Part shown: in pieces, positions 54,601 to 64,000 of the stretch
Layout: each line of letters begins with the position of its first letter
Numbering within the stretch: the first letter of the stretch is position 1
Assembly (NCBI GenBank): GCA_029204225.1
Contig: CM055103.1
Location: forward strand, 27,762,315 to 27,826,314
Reading direction: 5' to 3'
Source: Diphasiastrum complanatum
Lineage: Eukaryota; Streptophyta; Lycopodiopsida; Lycopodiales; Lycopodiaceae
DNA length: 64,000 nt
Notes under the pieces: generated by a model
Seen by the model: only the letters and a program-made list of their open reading frames with translations
Database searches by the model: none
What the model was told of the DNA's origin: nothing
Position numbers and translations under genes: made by a program

Positions 54601-56557
54601 GTAGCTCTGAACCTTAGTTTAGAATGATCCTCTGAACACAGTCCATGACTAAATGTATATAAATACATCATCCTGTAAATAGGTATCTCTGACAATGCAC
54701 TCAACACTCTATCTCACATAGATTAAAAAGTTGAAGTCAATTCTGAGAACTGTAGTGTTCTTTCGCACCTAATCAAAACTAGTCTCCAACTCTATCAGTA
54801 TAGGTCACTCATGATCCGCCATAGATTGGATCCAAATAGATATTAGTTTTAGTTTGATAGATCTCTGATAGATATTAGTTTTGCAGAAGTCGTGGGCCAG
54901 CAGGGTCATATATCCGCCATAGTTTTAGTTTGCAGGGTCCATGGCGGATATTATCTACTATCTATTTGGACTGCTGGTAGATCTTTGATAGATATTAGTT
55001 TTGCGGAAGTCGTGGGCCAGCAGGGTCAGATATCAAATTTTTTATAATGACATTAACTCGTTCCAACCCAGTACGTTCTGGAACGTACGGAACGGAACGT
55101 GGGTCGGAACGGGCTTCTAAGGTTGCAAACAACCATCCAGATACCAAGCACAAGAATGCGATCCTAGGACTTGGGAGAGAATGAGTGACTAACCTCCTCA
55201 AAATGGATGTGGTATGGGCTCAATCCACCACACCAACTCATATCTTGCTGCTTGGCCTCAAACCATGTGAAAGGACACAAATTTCTCCTGACATCCACTC
55301 TCCCCTACTCCATATAGCTACAACCTAAGCCCATCTGTTCCATTCTTCAACTCTTCCTTCAGTGTGAAGTACACTTTCCCAGAAGGTTATTGTCTGAATC
55401 AATTGAAGTTTACAATGTCATATGTAAGCTAGAATGATCATTGCAAGAATATTAATTTCAGAAGATTAAAATCAATGGTTCTAATTAGCTAAGTATGAAT
55501 CTAGACTCAATCACAAAAGGTTTGAACAAATTAGGGGTTACAACTTTACATAGATGGCAAATCTTTATTTTAATTGCAATAAGCCTGGACATGTCATGAA
55601 ATTATGTTCGGAGCAAAAGAAACTCGCAGCTCAAGTGATTGAAATGCCACGTAAGGAAAATCTAAAGTTGGAAATAAACTTGATAGATTGTGAGTGTGAA
55701 TGCTCCTTTAGTACTGTAGTAAGAGATCAAGAAGTTAGTATAGTGGTTCAACTCATAATTACATTAATTCTCGTCTTGAAAGACACTGTAAGAGATCAAG
55801 AAGTTAGTATCTTGGTGGATGGTCGTTCAACTCATAATTACATTAATTCTCGTCTTGTGCAGAAACTCGGCCTGGAAACTGAAGCCGATAATCATAGATA
55901 TAAAGTATATCTAGCTTCAGGGTACGAACACAAGAAAGAGCTTCATGATTTTGTTCTTTATCCATGAAAGGCTTTCAATAAAACTTTGCTAGCACAGCAA
56001 ATAACTCAACTAATCTTAATGAAAAATATACAGACTTCATACCTGGCAAGGACCTCTTATGTAGCGGAAAGAGATCCCTTTCAGAAATAGATGCTCGAAT
56101 GCCAGTATCAACCTGCTGAAACTGTCAAACAACATGTAAGTTTTTTAAAACTGAAACCAGGCAATGGCAGGCGCATACAGGATTGTGACTGAAATAGTTC
56201 TATAGGATTGAAAAGCCCTATCGTAAAAGTTTGAGGCATCCAGGAATATGGTGGAGCGGCAGAGCCAGCAACTCAGGTTTGACAAGACAAAAGTCCGGAT
56301 ATCAAGGTACATAATCATGAGTTACAATCACTTAGAAATAACAATGGACATCCATTAGCCAGCCAGAAATGGTTCACAGAATATTGATGTTAAAAAAGTG
56401 ATGGCAAAAGATTGCCAGGAATCCCAGTTTCACACACACAATGGACCTCCTGGAAGATGCATCATCCACGTTTTCACATCAGAGTCAGAGAATCTGATCG
56501 TTAATTTCATTAACGTCATCGATGAGCAAAAGATGAAATAGCTTTCTCATATCCTGC

Positions 56558-56618
<61 letters not shown>

Positions 56619-59202
56619 CACTGAGGCAGGCATGCTACCTGAAAAAAAGGATGCTGAAGTGACTGAGCTGCAGTAGGTCTCTTGATTGGATCCCATGAAA
56701 ACAAAGCCTACACAACGCATATGAATATTGAACACTAAAACAAACCAACTTGAAAACTTAAGTGCAGCACTGACTTTAAGAAAAAGTCATTGCAAATACC
56801 AAGTCTCAGATTTTCAACTCCGGTATGTTTAAAGTAGACATCCCTACTTGTGCGAAAACCATTTAGGAGCAGGAGACGAGCAAAATAACAATTTTCCCTA
56901 AGGCAAGAGCAAAAACAATTTGTGCTATCTGGTCCAAAAACGACTCCAGTGTGCCCTAAAAAAGACCCAAAAAACGTTTGTGTGATAATTATACCTGGAC
57001 TGATCCCGTATAATACACAACAACAAAAAAAATACTGCAAAAGATGTGCAACTTTCAGTGTTCATTATTAGACACAAAATTATTAGCACGTTCCATTCAT
57101 AGAATATGGTACCAAAGCAATGATAATGTACAAGACTTACAGCTATGAGATCTATAGCTTCTGCACTTGCAGTTGGTATTAGCACAGACAAGTTTGTTGG
57201 AGCAACCTGCATCAGCCACTAAACACTTCCGGATCAGAGCGAAGACCACAACTAGATTATTTTGACACAATAGCTCATCTTGACTACTGGTAATGAGGAA
57301 CTCAAGATATAGCACATATCTATCAAGTCATCACCTGAGGAAAGTGGACATTCATGCTAGCAGAGAGCTTCATGCCTTCTGGCCAGGACTTGATGGTGGG
57401 TGAGCCAAGCACAGTGCAAATCTTGTGAATCTGATCCGCTTCACTGTACACATAATGCGAGAAGCGTGATGAAGCTTATGAACAAAATAATACCACAATA
57501 CAAAAAAAGTAGTGGCATAAACACAAACATATGACCAACAGTAAAATTCTGCCTTTGCATAGAAAAATACCTGGCACCAGGGAAGATAGGACGTAAAGTA
57601 AAAAGCTCGGCCATAATAGCTCCCATTGCCCACATGTCTGTAGCAGGATGCAGACATTACATTCATCAATACACAACAGTTCCAGCCAAGCCAAACTATT
57701 TTCCTTTCATATCAAGGGGTACTAAAAAAGAGCAATTTTGAAAAAGCGTAATATTTTTATGCATGCCAGAAAATACAAGACCCAAACACAGCAGGCGTCC
57801 AACCTTCAACCGATACAAAATGATTCAAGTAAACTTTTGTAAAAACGTATAACTAAAAGAGTCTATTCCAGCTTTCCTCCTGAACATAGATAGTCACAAA
57901 GCATGATCTGGACGCAACATAATACATTAGAACATCATACCAAATGCATAATTGACGTGACCAAGCAGTGACAAGCCTACAGGATTCCTTGCAATCAGTT
58001 ACTTTCTGATATGTGTATTCAACCCAAGCACAATATGAAGAACAAATTTACAATCTAGATCTTAAGAGTCCAAGCCTGCTTTGGCATCTGAAGAATTACC
58101 AATGGCTGCACTGTAAGATGAGGATTGCAACAAAACCTCTGGAGCACGATACCTGCAAAGCATATTAAGATTTATGAGTTAAAGGATATGACAAAAGTTC
58201 AAGTAGTACAGCAATTGCAAGTTGGAGCCCCCTAACATATCGACATTTGAACTAATGAACTTGGAAGCATTGATCTAATTCCTACTTTATGATACACATT
58301 CATCTCCATGAACTCTCATTTCCCAGAAGAGGCTCGAAAAGGTAGCAGTAGAATAGTGCTAGTGAATGGAAAATCATCAACAATAAAAGGATAAAGATAA
58401 GTGCAAAAGTAAATTATTAAGAAACATAAGTAGTATGAGTGAGCAGACAGTGGTCTTGTGAGAATTACCATCTTGTCGAAATGTAGTCTGTGTAGGGTGG
58501 CCGTGAACAAACTTCCCTTGCAAGACCAAAATCGGCAACTTTGATAACATTTTTTGTTACCAGCATATTCTCTACACAGAAGAGTGAACAAAGTGAACTT
58601 CTCCCCATGTCCCCAAAAACTCGTAGCCCAGAGACAGCATTAAAACACTTCAAGAAAATCAAAACCTAAATTATATGAAAAAACCCCCTTAAAAATAAAC
58701 TCAATGCCCACCTGGTTTCAAATCTCTGTGGAAGTAGCCATGCTGATGCATGTAAGCCAATGCCTGGAAAACCTGAAAGCACCAATTCCGTACTTGGGCC
58801 TCTGAAAATAGCTGCGGATTATCATTCATTATCTGATAGAGGTTGTAATCCTGAAACACAAAAATATAAAAGATGTTTGCAGCTCAAAATATACGATTGT
58901 GAAACGACGGGACATTTATCGGAAAAGCATTTAAAGGTCAGATTTGCTTATGTGAAGTAAATCATGAGACTTCTGTACAACTACTGGAATGCTCTCCAAA
59001 CTAACCTTCCCATGTTTAAACTTCCTATTCAACAACAACTCTAGAACCTGAATGATAAAAGTTGGTCAGTAAAACTGCATGTCAATTTTGGATTCTGGTT
59101 ACAAATACTCACCATACACTCAAAAACGAAGTATAGCTCGTCATTTTCTCTGATAACTTCGTTCAGCTTCACAATATTGGGGTGATTCAACCTTCGTAAA
59201 GA
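48660..59202 (-). CDS. MHK/RCK-type protein kinase (MAK/ICK-like), 5' exons not seen
   Basis: Fifteen exons join in one frame: 59202-59113, 58850-58712, 58571-58469, 58152-58100, 57637-57571, 57443-57335, 57206-57141, 56707-56639, 56112-56043, 49857-49816, 49493-49450, 49350-49269, 49205-49158, 49041-48993 and 48861-48660, giving 410 residues plus TGA. Visible kinase landmarks are [31 protein letters not shown] (catalytic loop), [25 protein letters not shown] (TDY activation motif) and [20 protein letters not shown]. The tail is basic and helical ([13 protein letters not shown]) and ends CPTRRS. The family phosphorylates Ser/Thr; animal and algal members control cilium length, while plant members (MHK, CDKF-like) are less well understood. 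The glycine loop and catalytic Lys should lie upstream but were not found before 64 kb, so the gene is either truncated or has a large first intron. Exon 13 (49205-49158) rests on frame alone. Intron 9 is 6.2 kb and full of mobile DNA. Confidence 0.88.
50567..50974 (+). repeat. 5' LTR of the intronic element
   Basis: It starts TGTTAGAAGTAATAAATG and ends GATTTCCTACA. It lacks the 25-26 bp GTCCAAGTAAGTCTAATTAT-type segment present in the 3' LTR at about 53279. Confidence 0.95.
50975..50987 (+). other. Primer binding site of the intronic element
   Basis: TGGTATCAGAGCC directly follows the 5' LTR. Confidence 0.9.
51814..52362 (+). CDS. Truncated Gag-like ORF of the non-autonomous element
   Basis: 182 residues without a stop. 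The start, [21 protein letters not shown] then [13 protein letters not shown], is the usual copia Gag opening (L-x-G-x-N-Y-x-x-W). A UBN2-like fragment [23 protein letters not shown] follows directly, so the middle of Gag is deleted. The rest has no recognised domain. An overlapping frame continues to 52933. Confidence 0.6.
   Translation: MARDLGAIRTCSGEDMLDGTNYSSWSCKLRFCIDVMIKILSATRSILYHLRFCKTSKSAWETLLKMYRIKDSSSCFLLSTSSSLKVEEQNHCLSTSTSLHQNVGMVEHSFSLEPFVANDGCISEELYEQASQDNVLEKAEIKHSLKPFCTNGGGEKWRVAGLFGCSKWQAVGFFLEDGGHQI
52265..52933 (+). other. Overlapping 222-residue open frame of unknown nature
   Basis: A stop-free frame within the same element, overlapping the Gag-like ORF by 98 bp. It contains [20 protein letters not shown] and [20 protein letters not shown]. 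No domain was recognised. It may be captured host sequence or a degenerate pol section read in a chance frame. Confidence 0.3.
53123..53555 (+). repeat. 3' LTR of the intronic element
   Basis: Preceded by the purine tract ATTTAAGGAGGG and followed by the target duplication GTTAC. Confidence 0.95.
54154..54283. repeat. 65-bp tandem duplication
   Basis: CACCAAGTGCTGATACTGAC starts at 54154 and 54219. Each unit ends in the palindrome CGTTCCGGAACG. It lies in kinase intron 9. Confidence 0.9.
54857..55033. repeat. Direct repeat, 120-bp spacing
   Basis: GATAGATATTAGTTTTGC then AAGTCGTGGGCCAGCAGGGT occurs at 54857-54913 and 54977-55033. Between them GGGTCCATGGCGGATATTAT partly mirrors TATATCCGCCAT. 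Confidence 0.85.
55554..55967 (+). pseudogene. Retroelement zinc knuckle and aspartic protease fragment (gypsy-like)
   Basis: 137 residues. [14 protein letters not shown] is a CCHC knuckle whose first Cys is Tyr. After a linker comes [23 protein letters not shown], a retropepsin region in which the usual D-S/T-G triad reads D-G-R. An internal duplication repeats VRDQEVSI and its surroundings (55719-55760 and 55787-55840). It lies antisense in kinase intron 9 and is clearly inactive. Confidence 0.75.
56560..56612. repeat. (AG)n microsatellite in kinase intron 8
   Basis: About 26 AG units, starting 27 bp downstream (in gene direction) of the exon ending at 56639. On the transcribed sense strand it is a CT tract. 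Confidence 0.97.
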
Positions 59203-59579
59203 CTACAATACAAGCACATACAAAAACAAATTTTACAGAGCACAGCCAATACAGCAAAACTGAACAAACGGCCTAATATAAAGAAAATTAAATTTCAAGG
59301 CCACGGTTTCTTTGATCTAAGAGCATGTTGAGCATTTTCAACCTCAAGAACCTGAAACACAAAATGATAAAAAAGCAAGCATCCACTCAAAAGAGCAATG
59401 ATTGCAGATCTACCATCTCAAACAAGAGCCAAAAATGAGAAACTTAGACAGCAACAATATCCACTGAGAAAAATTAATGCAAAATTTACAATTGAGGCCA
59501 GGTTGGAGCTTTCGCTCTTTCTCTCTAGACGTCTTCGCAATGTAGATACGGAGTCAGACTCAGAGGACAAGACAACCGT

Positions 59580-59648
<69 letters not shown>

Positions 59649-61790
59649 ATTACAAGACATTACAAGTGGAAAGGAACTTTTGGTGGATGAGGTCAAGCAC
59701 CAACTAAAGCAAGAGAAGGTAACACTTTCACCGACTCAAGCCAAGATTTCATGAACCGGAAAGTAAAATTGATCAACATGAAGCTAGGACAAGGGTGGAG
59801 GTGATCATAAATCCGCCACAACGGGCAATGCCTTGCACATGACAAAGTGTCAGAATAAATAAGATGTCATGATGAGATGCTTTTTAAGTCATAAAGTTGT
59901 TTGGGGCAAGTGACTCTATGTGTGAGTTAGATAGAGGTAGGAGATTCCATGGAAGAAATAATGTCAAGTACTTTGTGTAAGAAAGTATTTGAGGGGGAGT
60001 ATCAGCTACCTTGTGTGAGGAAGTATTGTATACATTTTATCTTTCTATTGGGGATGCTCGATTATTTGCATATTTGGTTTGGTTCATGGATGACATTCTA
60101 TTTGTATCGTTGTTGGAGAGTGGTTGGAATGCAAACATGAAGTGTACATCCAGGGGGAGTAGTTCAGTTAAGTTCATCAAATCCGTCACAGGTGGTAACA
60201 ATTCGAGGAATCGACACAAGTGGTTACTGTTATTGACTGAATCCTTTCCACCTTCAACCTCCCCCTTGAAGCTCCAACTCCAAGCTCATCCTTGATCTTT
60301 GGTCTCCATCCAACCTTCACCCTTCTTCCCAACATCTTCTTCCAAGACCCCATCAATATTCCAGCACCTCTATTCTTGTCGTCTAACTCTTCCTCTTCGT
60401 TGTTCGTCCCTTTTTCTCTCCCCTTTGATCTTTGATAGGTCTACATCACATGCATGCTCACAATTTCCCTCACACTTAACGCTTGCTCCCATTAGTCAAC
60501 AAACATTTATCTTATTTCCTGCTTTCTACAATGCAGGTTGTTTTGAGTTTGATGAGCCGTATTTGAATTTTGTTGTGTCTATATTTCTAGCCTTGAGTGA
60601 GAGAGACAACCCAACAAATATGTTGGGCCACCAATCGCAATGTTAAAGAACCTCTACTTGCTATAGCTATGTGTTTCTTCAAGTTTAGTGAAACAGGCAA
60701 CCCGCCTATTTTCAAGCTAATCAAAAAATTTATATCAATCTAAATTCATTTTCTTATTTTCCAACAATTTATTGTCTTAAAAGAATTGTTTTTACAACAA
60801 TATTGTAAAGATTCACCCGTCGCCACAAATTAATAGTATAGCTCACTAGCATTCTTGGCATGTTAACTAATAATCATGCATTTTCATAAGCTCGTCCACC
60901 ATGGGTACATTTATAGTCCGACTCACATGTGCCATATAGCTACATATAGTTGCAAATCTACAGAGATTTGGTCATCAAAAGGCCATATAGTTAGCAATTT
61001 ACCCCAAGCTAATTCTGCCACTCCTACTCACTTCTATCCTACAATAGTTCTAGTTTGCATTGTTTCCAAATCTTTTTGGAACTCTAATTATAGTAAAGGC
61101 CATCCACAATCCAATACTTATCCAAGTATTTTAAAGGGCTATCACAGGCTCCCTTTGCCACTCCTACTTAGGTTCAACATTTATGCTACAACATCCATCA
61201 TCAACTGCTCGTAACAATCATTTTATCACAAAGACAATTTGGCAATTTGACTTGCAACACATGCCATCTACAATGGTCGTTCATCATAAGTATAGATTCA
61301 TAAGTTCAATATCCATTACGAGCTTTTTAAGTGATTTTCACGTCTTTCATATTATTTTCTACAAAAGTAGAGAAACAACTTGCTACAATCATCATTTGTT
61401 GGAAGGATGATGCATGGTGTTTTCATTGACCATCACCAAATCGTAGAATTCCCTTCAACAATATATACAACACTACATTGCATTGGCTACAATATATAGG
61501 ATTAATACTAAGTCGCTGGTATCACTATCCTAGTCAATTCCAACATATTTTTTATTTCTAGCAGCATGGCCCTTGATCTATCTAATTGGCTTAAAACGAA
61601 CTAGTTCCATTTGATGGTCATTCCCGCTCAATATTGTTCCTTACTACTTTATTAGGCATCAACAACTTATATTTGGCCACAATAAGATTGTTTGATTTTT
61701 TTCTTTTGCTTTACTATCTTCCTTGAGCTTGTTCTCTGCTCCTAAACCCATCTTAGCATTTATCTAAACTTTGTACTGGACGCTCGTGTT
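59203..61790. other. No gene recognised upstream of the first kinase exon
   Basis: It contains a TC microsatellite (59583-59643) and a plus-strand open frame through it (59398-59754) that has no known domain. Nothing resembling a kinase N-lobe was found on the minus strand. The region 60.3-61.8 kb has long but featureless plus-strand frames. Confidence 0.45.
59583..59643. repeat. (TC)n microsatellite
   Basis: About 30 TC units. Confidence 0.97.
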
Positions 61791-61795
61791 GCAGA

Positions 61796-63715
61796 TCACT
61801 TCTCAGGCCATTCGCTTGGTCAATTTCATCACTAGGAACAAGTGTGTGCTGGCCTTGTGCCAAACCTTCTCGCAATTGGACCTGAAGAAGCCAGCACCCA
61901 GTCACTTTGCCTACTACTTCTTGGTTCTAGAGCAACTACTGGTAGTACGAGACCCCTTGCATAGGATGGCTGCTAGTGATGGCTTCAAGGACTTCAGAGG
62001 TGTCAATACAGATGCAATACATTTTCAGACCACTGTTTGGAGAGGAGTTCTAGACACGGGCAGCGGAGCTTGTGGGGGTTATGCGACCCATTTCTATGTG
62101 CTGCACCTAGTAGACCGTGAAGGGTGCACTCTCGATCTCATATATGAGTTCATGGACCACATTGACGAGGCGATTCAGATGTCGGCCTTGGACGAGGACA
62201 TGGATGACTCTTCAAAGTCTTGTACTTTATCTGACTCAAGTTTATTGCGTTTCTTTTATGCTACGACTCACTGATGTTTGTAATGTGTCGTAGGAGGGAG
62301 GAGATCTTGCAAATCTGGGAGCCCAAATGAGACTACTTTCATCGACCCATCCATGTCGTAGCCCACATGTTGCACCCCTTGCTCTTCCAAAAATTTGGAC
62401 GATCCGGAGCTGCACAGGGGATGGGTGGAAGACAGTGAGCATGTATGGCCTGGACCAAGTATATCTGAAAAACCACTTAGTAGTCATATATGTAGTCAAT
62501 GCATGTGTGTGAATTTAGTGGACTGATGCGTGCCATGGTTCTTTTGCCAACAGGCCTGCTGCTCAGGAACATAGCACGAGTTGGTGACTTTTGAGCACTT
62601 CCAGTGGCCATTTGATGGAGAGCAGTGTCAACTGAGGGAGGATATGCTAAGGGAAGATATACTGAGGCCTGTGACATGGTGTGAGCTGCGGTGATTGGCT
62701 GAGAAAGTCCTTTCGCAGCACTATTCATCATCCGCTTGTGAGCAGAATTGGAGCATTTGGGCCTTGTATCACACACAGAAGAAGAACAGCTTATCCATCG
62801 AGCAGTGCAGGCTGTTGGAGTTTATGAACACCAACGGACGTATGATGAGACACACACACACAAAAGGCCAGATGATTGAGGTGAGTCACTTTATTACCCC
62901 ATGCTGGAGCTATGTTTTGATGAATTGAACTACTTTCAAAATATGCAATGAATTGTAGGATACCTATTTCACAACAACGTTTGTTTTTGGTTGCAGATGA
63001 ACCCTGATTCTTGCTTGGTGGACTCGGCGGCTGCTGCTCCTATGGCACCACTTACACAGGAGGAGTTAGATGATGAGATCTATAAAGAGTTGTATAGGCA
63101 AGCAAAGGTTGATGCACATGCTTTACATCGGCAGAGGAGGGCAAGGAGGGTGCGGGAGGGGGCTGAGCGAGATGATGAGGGCTCGGAGGGTGGAGAGGAG
63201 CTCAGGGTTGATTATGAGGAGGACATGGGTAAAGGAGGGAGACAATAAGGGGGAGGATGAGAGGGGGGCAGAGAAACAGGGGAATGACCTAACTGACCTA
63301 TTAGTGGAGTGGGGACCCTGATGCAGAGACAAAGGAGAAGCCACGTAGGCCTAGAGGCCGACCTAGAGGTTCTGGTGTGGGGGGAGATGAATTCACTTTT
63401 TGCAGAGAGGAGCGGAGCATCACAGGCAGCTGCTCATCATCATTTGAGGGTGTAGGATCATAGCCTCTTGACACACGGACACGCAGGCGTAGAAAAAGGG
63501 GTGGAGACAGCCATAAGGGGGCTAGAGGAGGAGAGACAGGTAGAGATAGGGGCGGTCCTTCCACAGCATCGACAGCAGAATCAGAGCATGCAGCAGCGGG
63601 GCCATAATCTCCCGACAACGTATGGTTTCCTCAGATTCATCTGTAGACCCCTGGGATCAAGAAACTGGCACAAACTCGGAGGATCCTGATTACCATGACG
63701 ATGACGAGTCTTAGT
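61796..63715 (+). pseudogene. hAT-superfamily transposase, C-terminal half
   Basis: After the acceptor GTGTTGCAG, the frame reads SQAIRLVNFITRNKCVL, then LHLVDREGCTLDLIYEFMDHIDEAI. A GT-AG intron (62217-62293) joins SSK to REEILQIWEPK. A TGA at 62328 replaces the Trp expected in hAT proteins before DYFHRPIHVVAHMLHP. The dimerisation region LAEKVLSQHYSSSACEQNWS (62698) with RLLEFMNTNGRMM is clear, with a second TGA at 62692. A further exon from 62997 (MNPDSCLVDS.., acidic) leads with shifts to an AT-hook KPRRPRGRPRGSG (about 63338) and an acidic end EDPDYHDDDES. The N-terminal BED finger and the first catalytic Asp are not seen. Confidence 0.85.
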
Positions 63716-64000
63716 TGTATGGTTTTCATTATGTTCATTGAACATCATTGTACCCCATTTTGGTGCCATATGGCCCGATATTGTAGAACATGATGATTTC
63801 TTTCACACGCGTGCCTTATGGATGTTTATAGGAGTTCAATACTCAAATGAGTATATGGGCACATAGATTTTTGGATAGGAGGTTAAGAAATACAAAATAT
63901 AATAGTTGAATGAAGATGTAGTGTATAGAATAACTACATCCCTAAGTCATAAAACCTTCATCTACTTCATCTCATGGTTATCAGCTTACCCCTTCCTTTT
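63716..64000. other. Downstream flank of hAT relic
   Basis: No feature was recognised and no terminal inverted repeat could be defined. Confidence 0.4.

Noticed and set aside
58760-58960. Plus-strand 66-residue frame
   Set aside because: It is the antisense shadow of the kinase exon carrying HRDLKP and its flanking intron.
60299-61410. Plus-strand frames of 60-115 residues upstream of the hAT relic
   Set aside because: They have low-complexity Ser/Thr/His/Leu composition, no domain and no continuity with hAT sequence.

Overview
This is a 64-kb piece of a transposon-rich land-plant nuclear genome. The evidence is spliced genes with short GT-AG introns, Ty1/copia elements primed by a tRNA-Met-like site (TGGTATCAGAGC), a plant L1-type LINE, a hAT transposase relic and many CT/AG microsatellites. 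The species cannot be fixed from the sequence. A reverse transcriptase of a clade I know mainly from animal and algal genomes, and an RCK-type (MAK/ICK-like) kinase with a TDY activation loop, would fit a non-seed plant, but that is inference.

Only two host genes are convincingly seen. At the left edge (799-2329, +) is a seven-coding-exon HMGB chromatin protein of 162 residues. At the right (59202 down to 48660, -) are fifteen consecutive exons of an MHK/RCK-type protein kinase. They are open in one frame across all splice junctions, but the N-lobe exons (glycine loop and catalytic lysine) are not visible. One of its introns (49858-56042, about 6.2 kb) is swollen by a 3-kb non-autonomous copia element with a perfect 5-bp target duplication, a gypsy protease fragment and tandem repeats.

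Almost everything from 4 to 48 kb is mobile DNA. It includes copia fragments at 6.3-6.9 kb (-), 11.1-12.2 kb (+) and 14.4-17.4 kb (-), and a Penelope-like reverse transcriptase at 18.7-20.5 kb (+). A chimeric copia at 21.6-24.9 kb (+) has an LTR joined to a gene-like module behind a CT microsatellite. A complete but internally deleted copia (25564-29242, -, target duplication TTCTA) sits inside another repeat whose empty copy lies at 18.1 kb. There is also a copia pol (36.9-40.2 kb, +), a solo LTR (40920-41586), a copia RT fragment (42.8 kb) and a LINE (44.6-48.05 kb, +) with its RT core deleted. Gene-like ORFs of unknown origin lie at 32.4-35.7 kb (-). The right end (61.8-63.7 kb, +) holds a hAT transposase pseudogene with an AT-hook tail.

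The most unusual features are the CT-tract module found in two inverted copies and spliced to different halves of the same LTR family, the Penelope-like RT, and the layered intron of the kinase gene. All mobile-element genes here carry stops or frameshifts except a few short ORFs. No CRISPR, rRNA or complete tRNA was seen.
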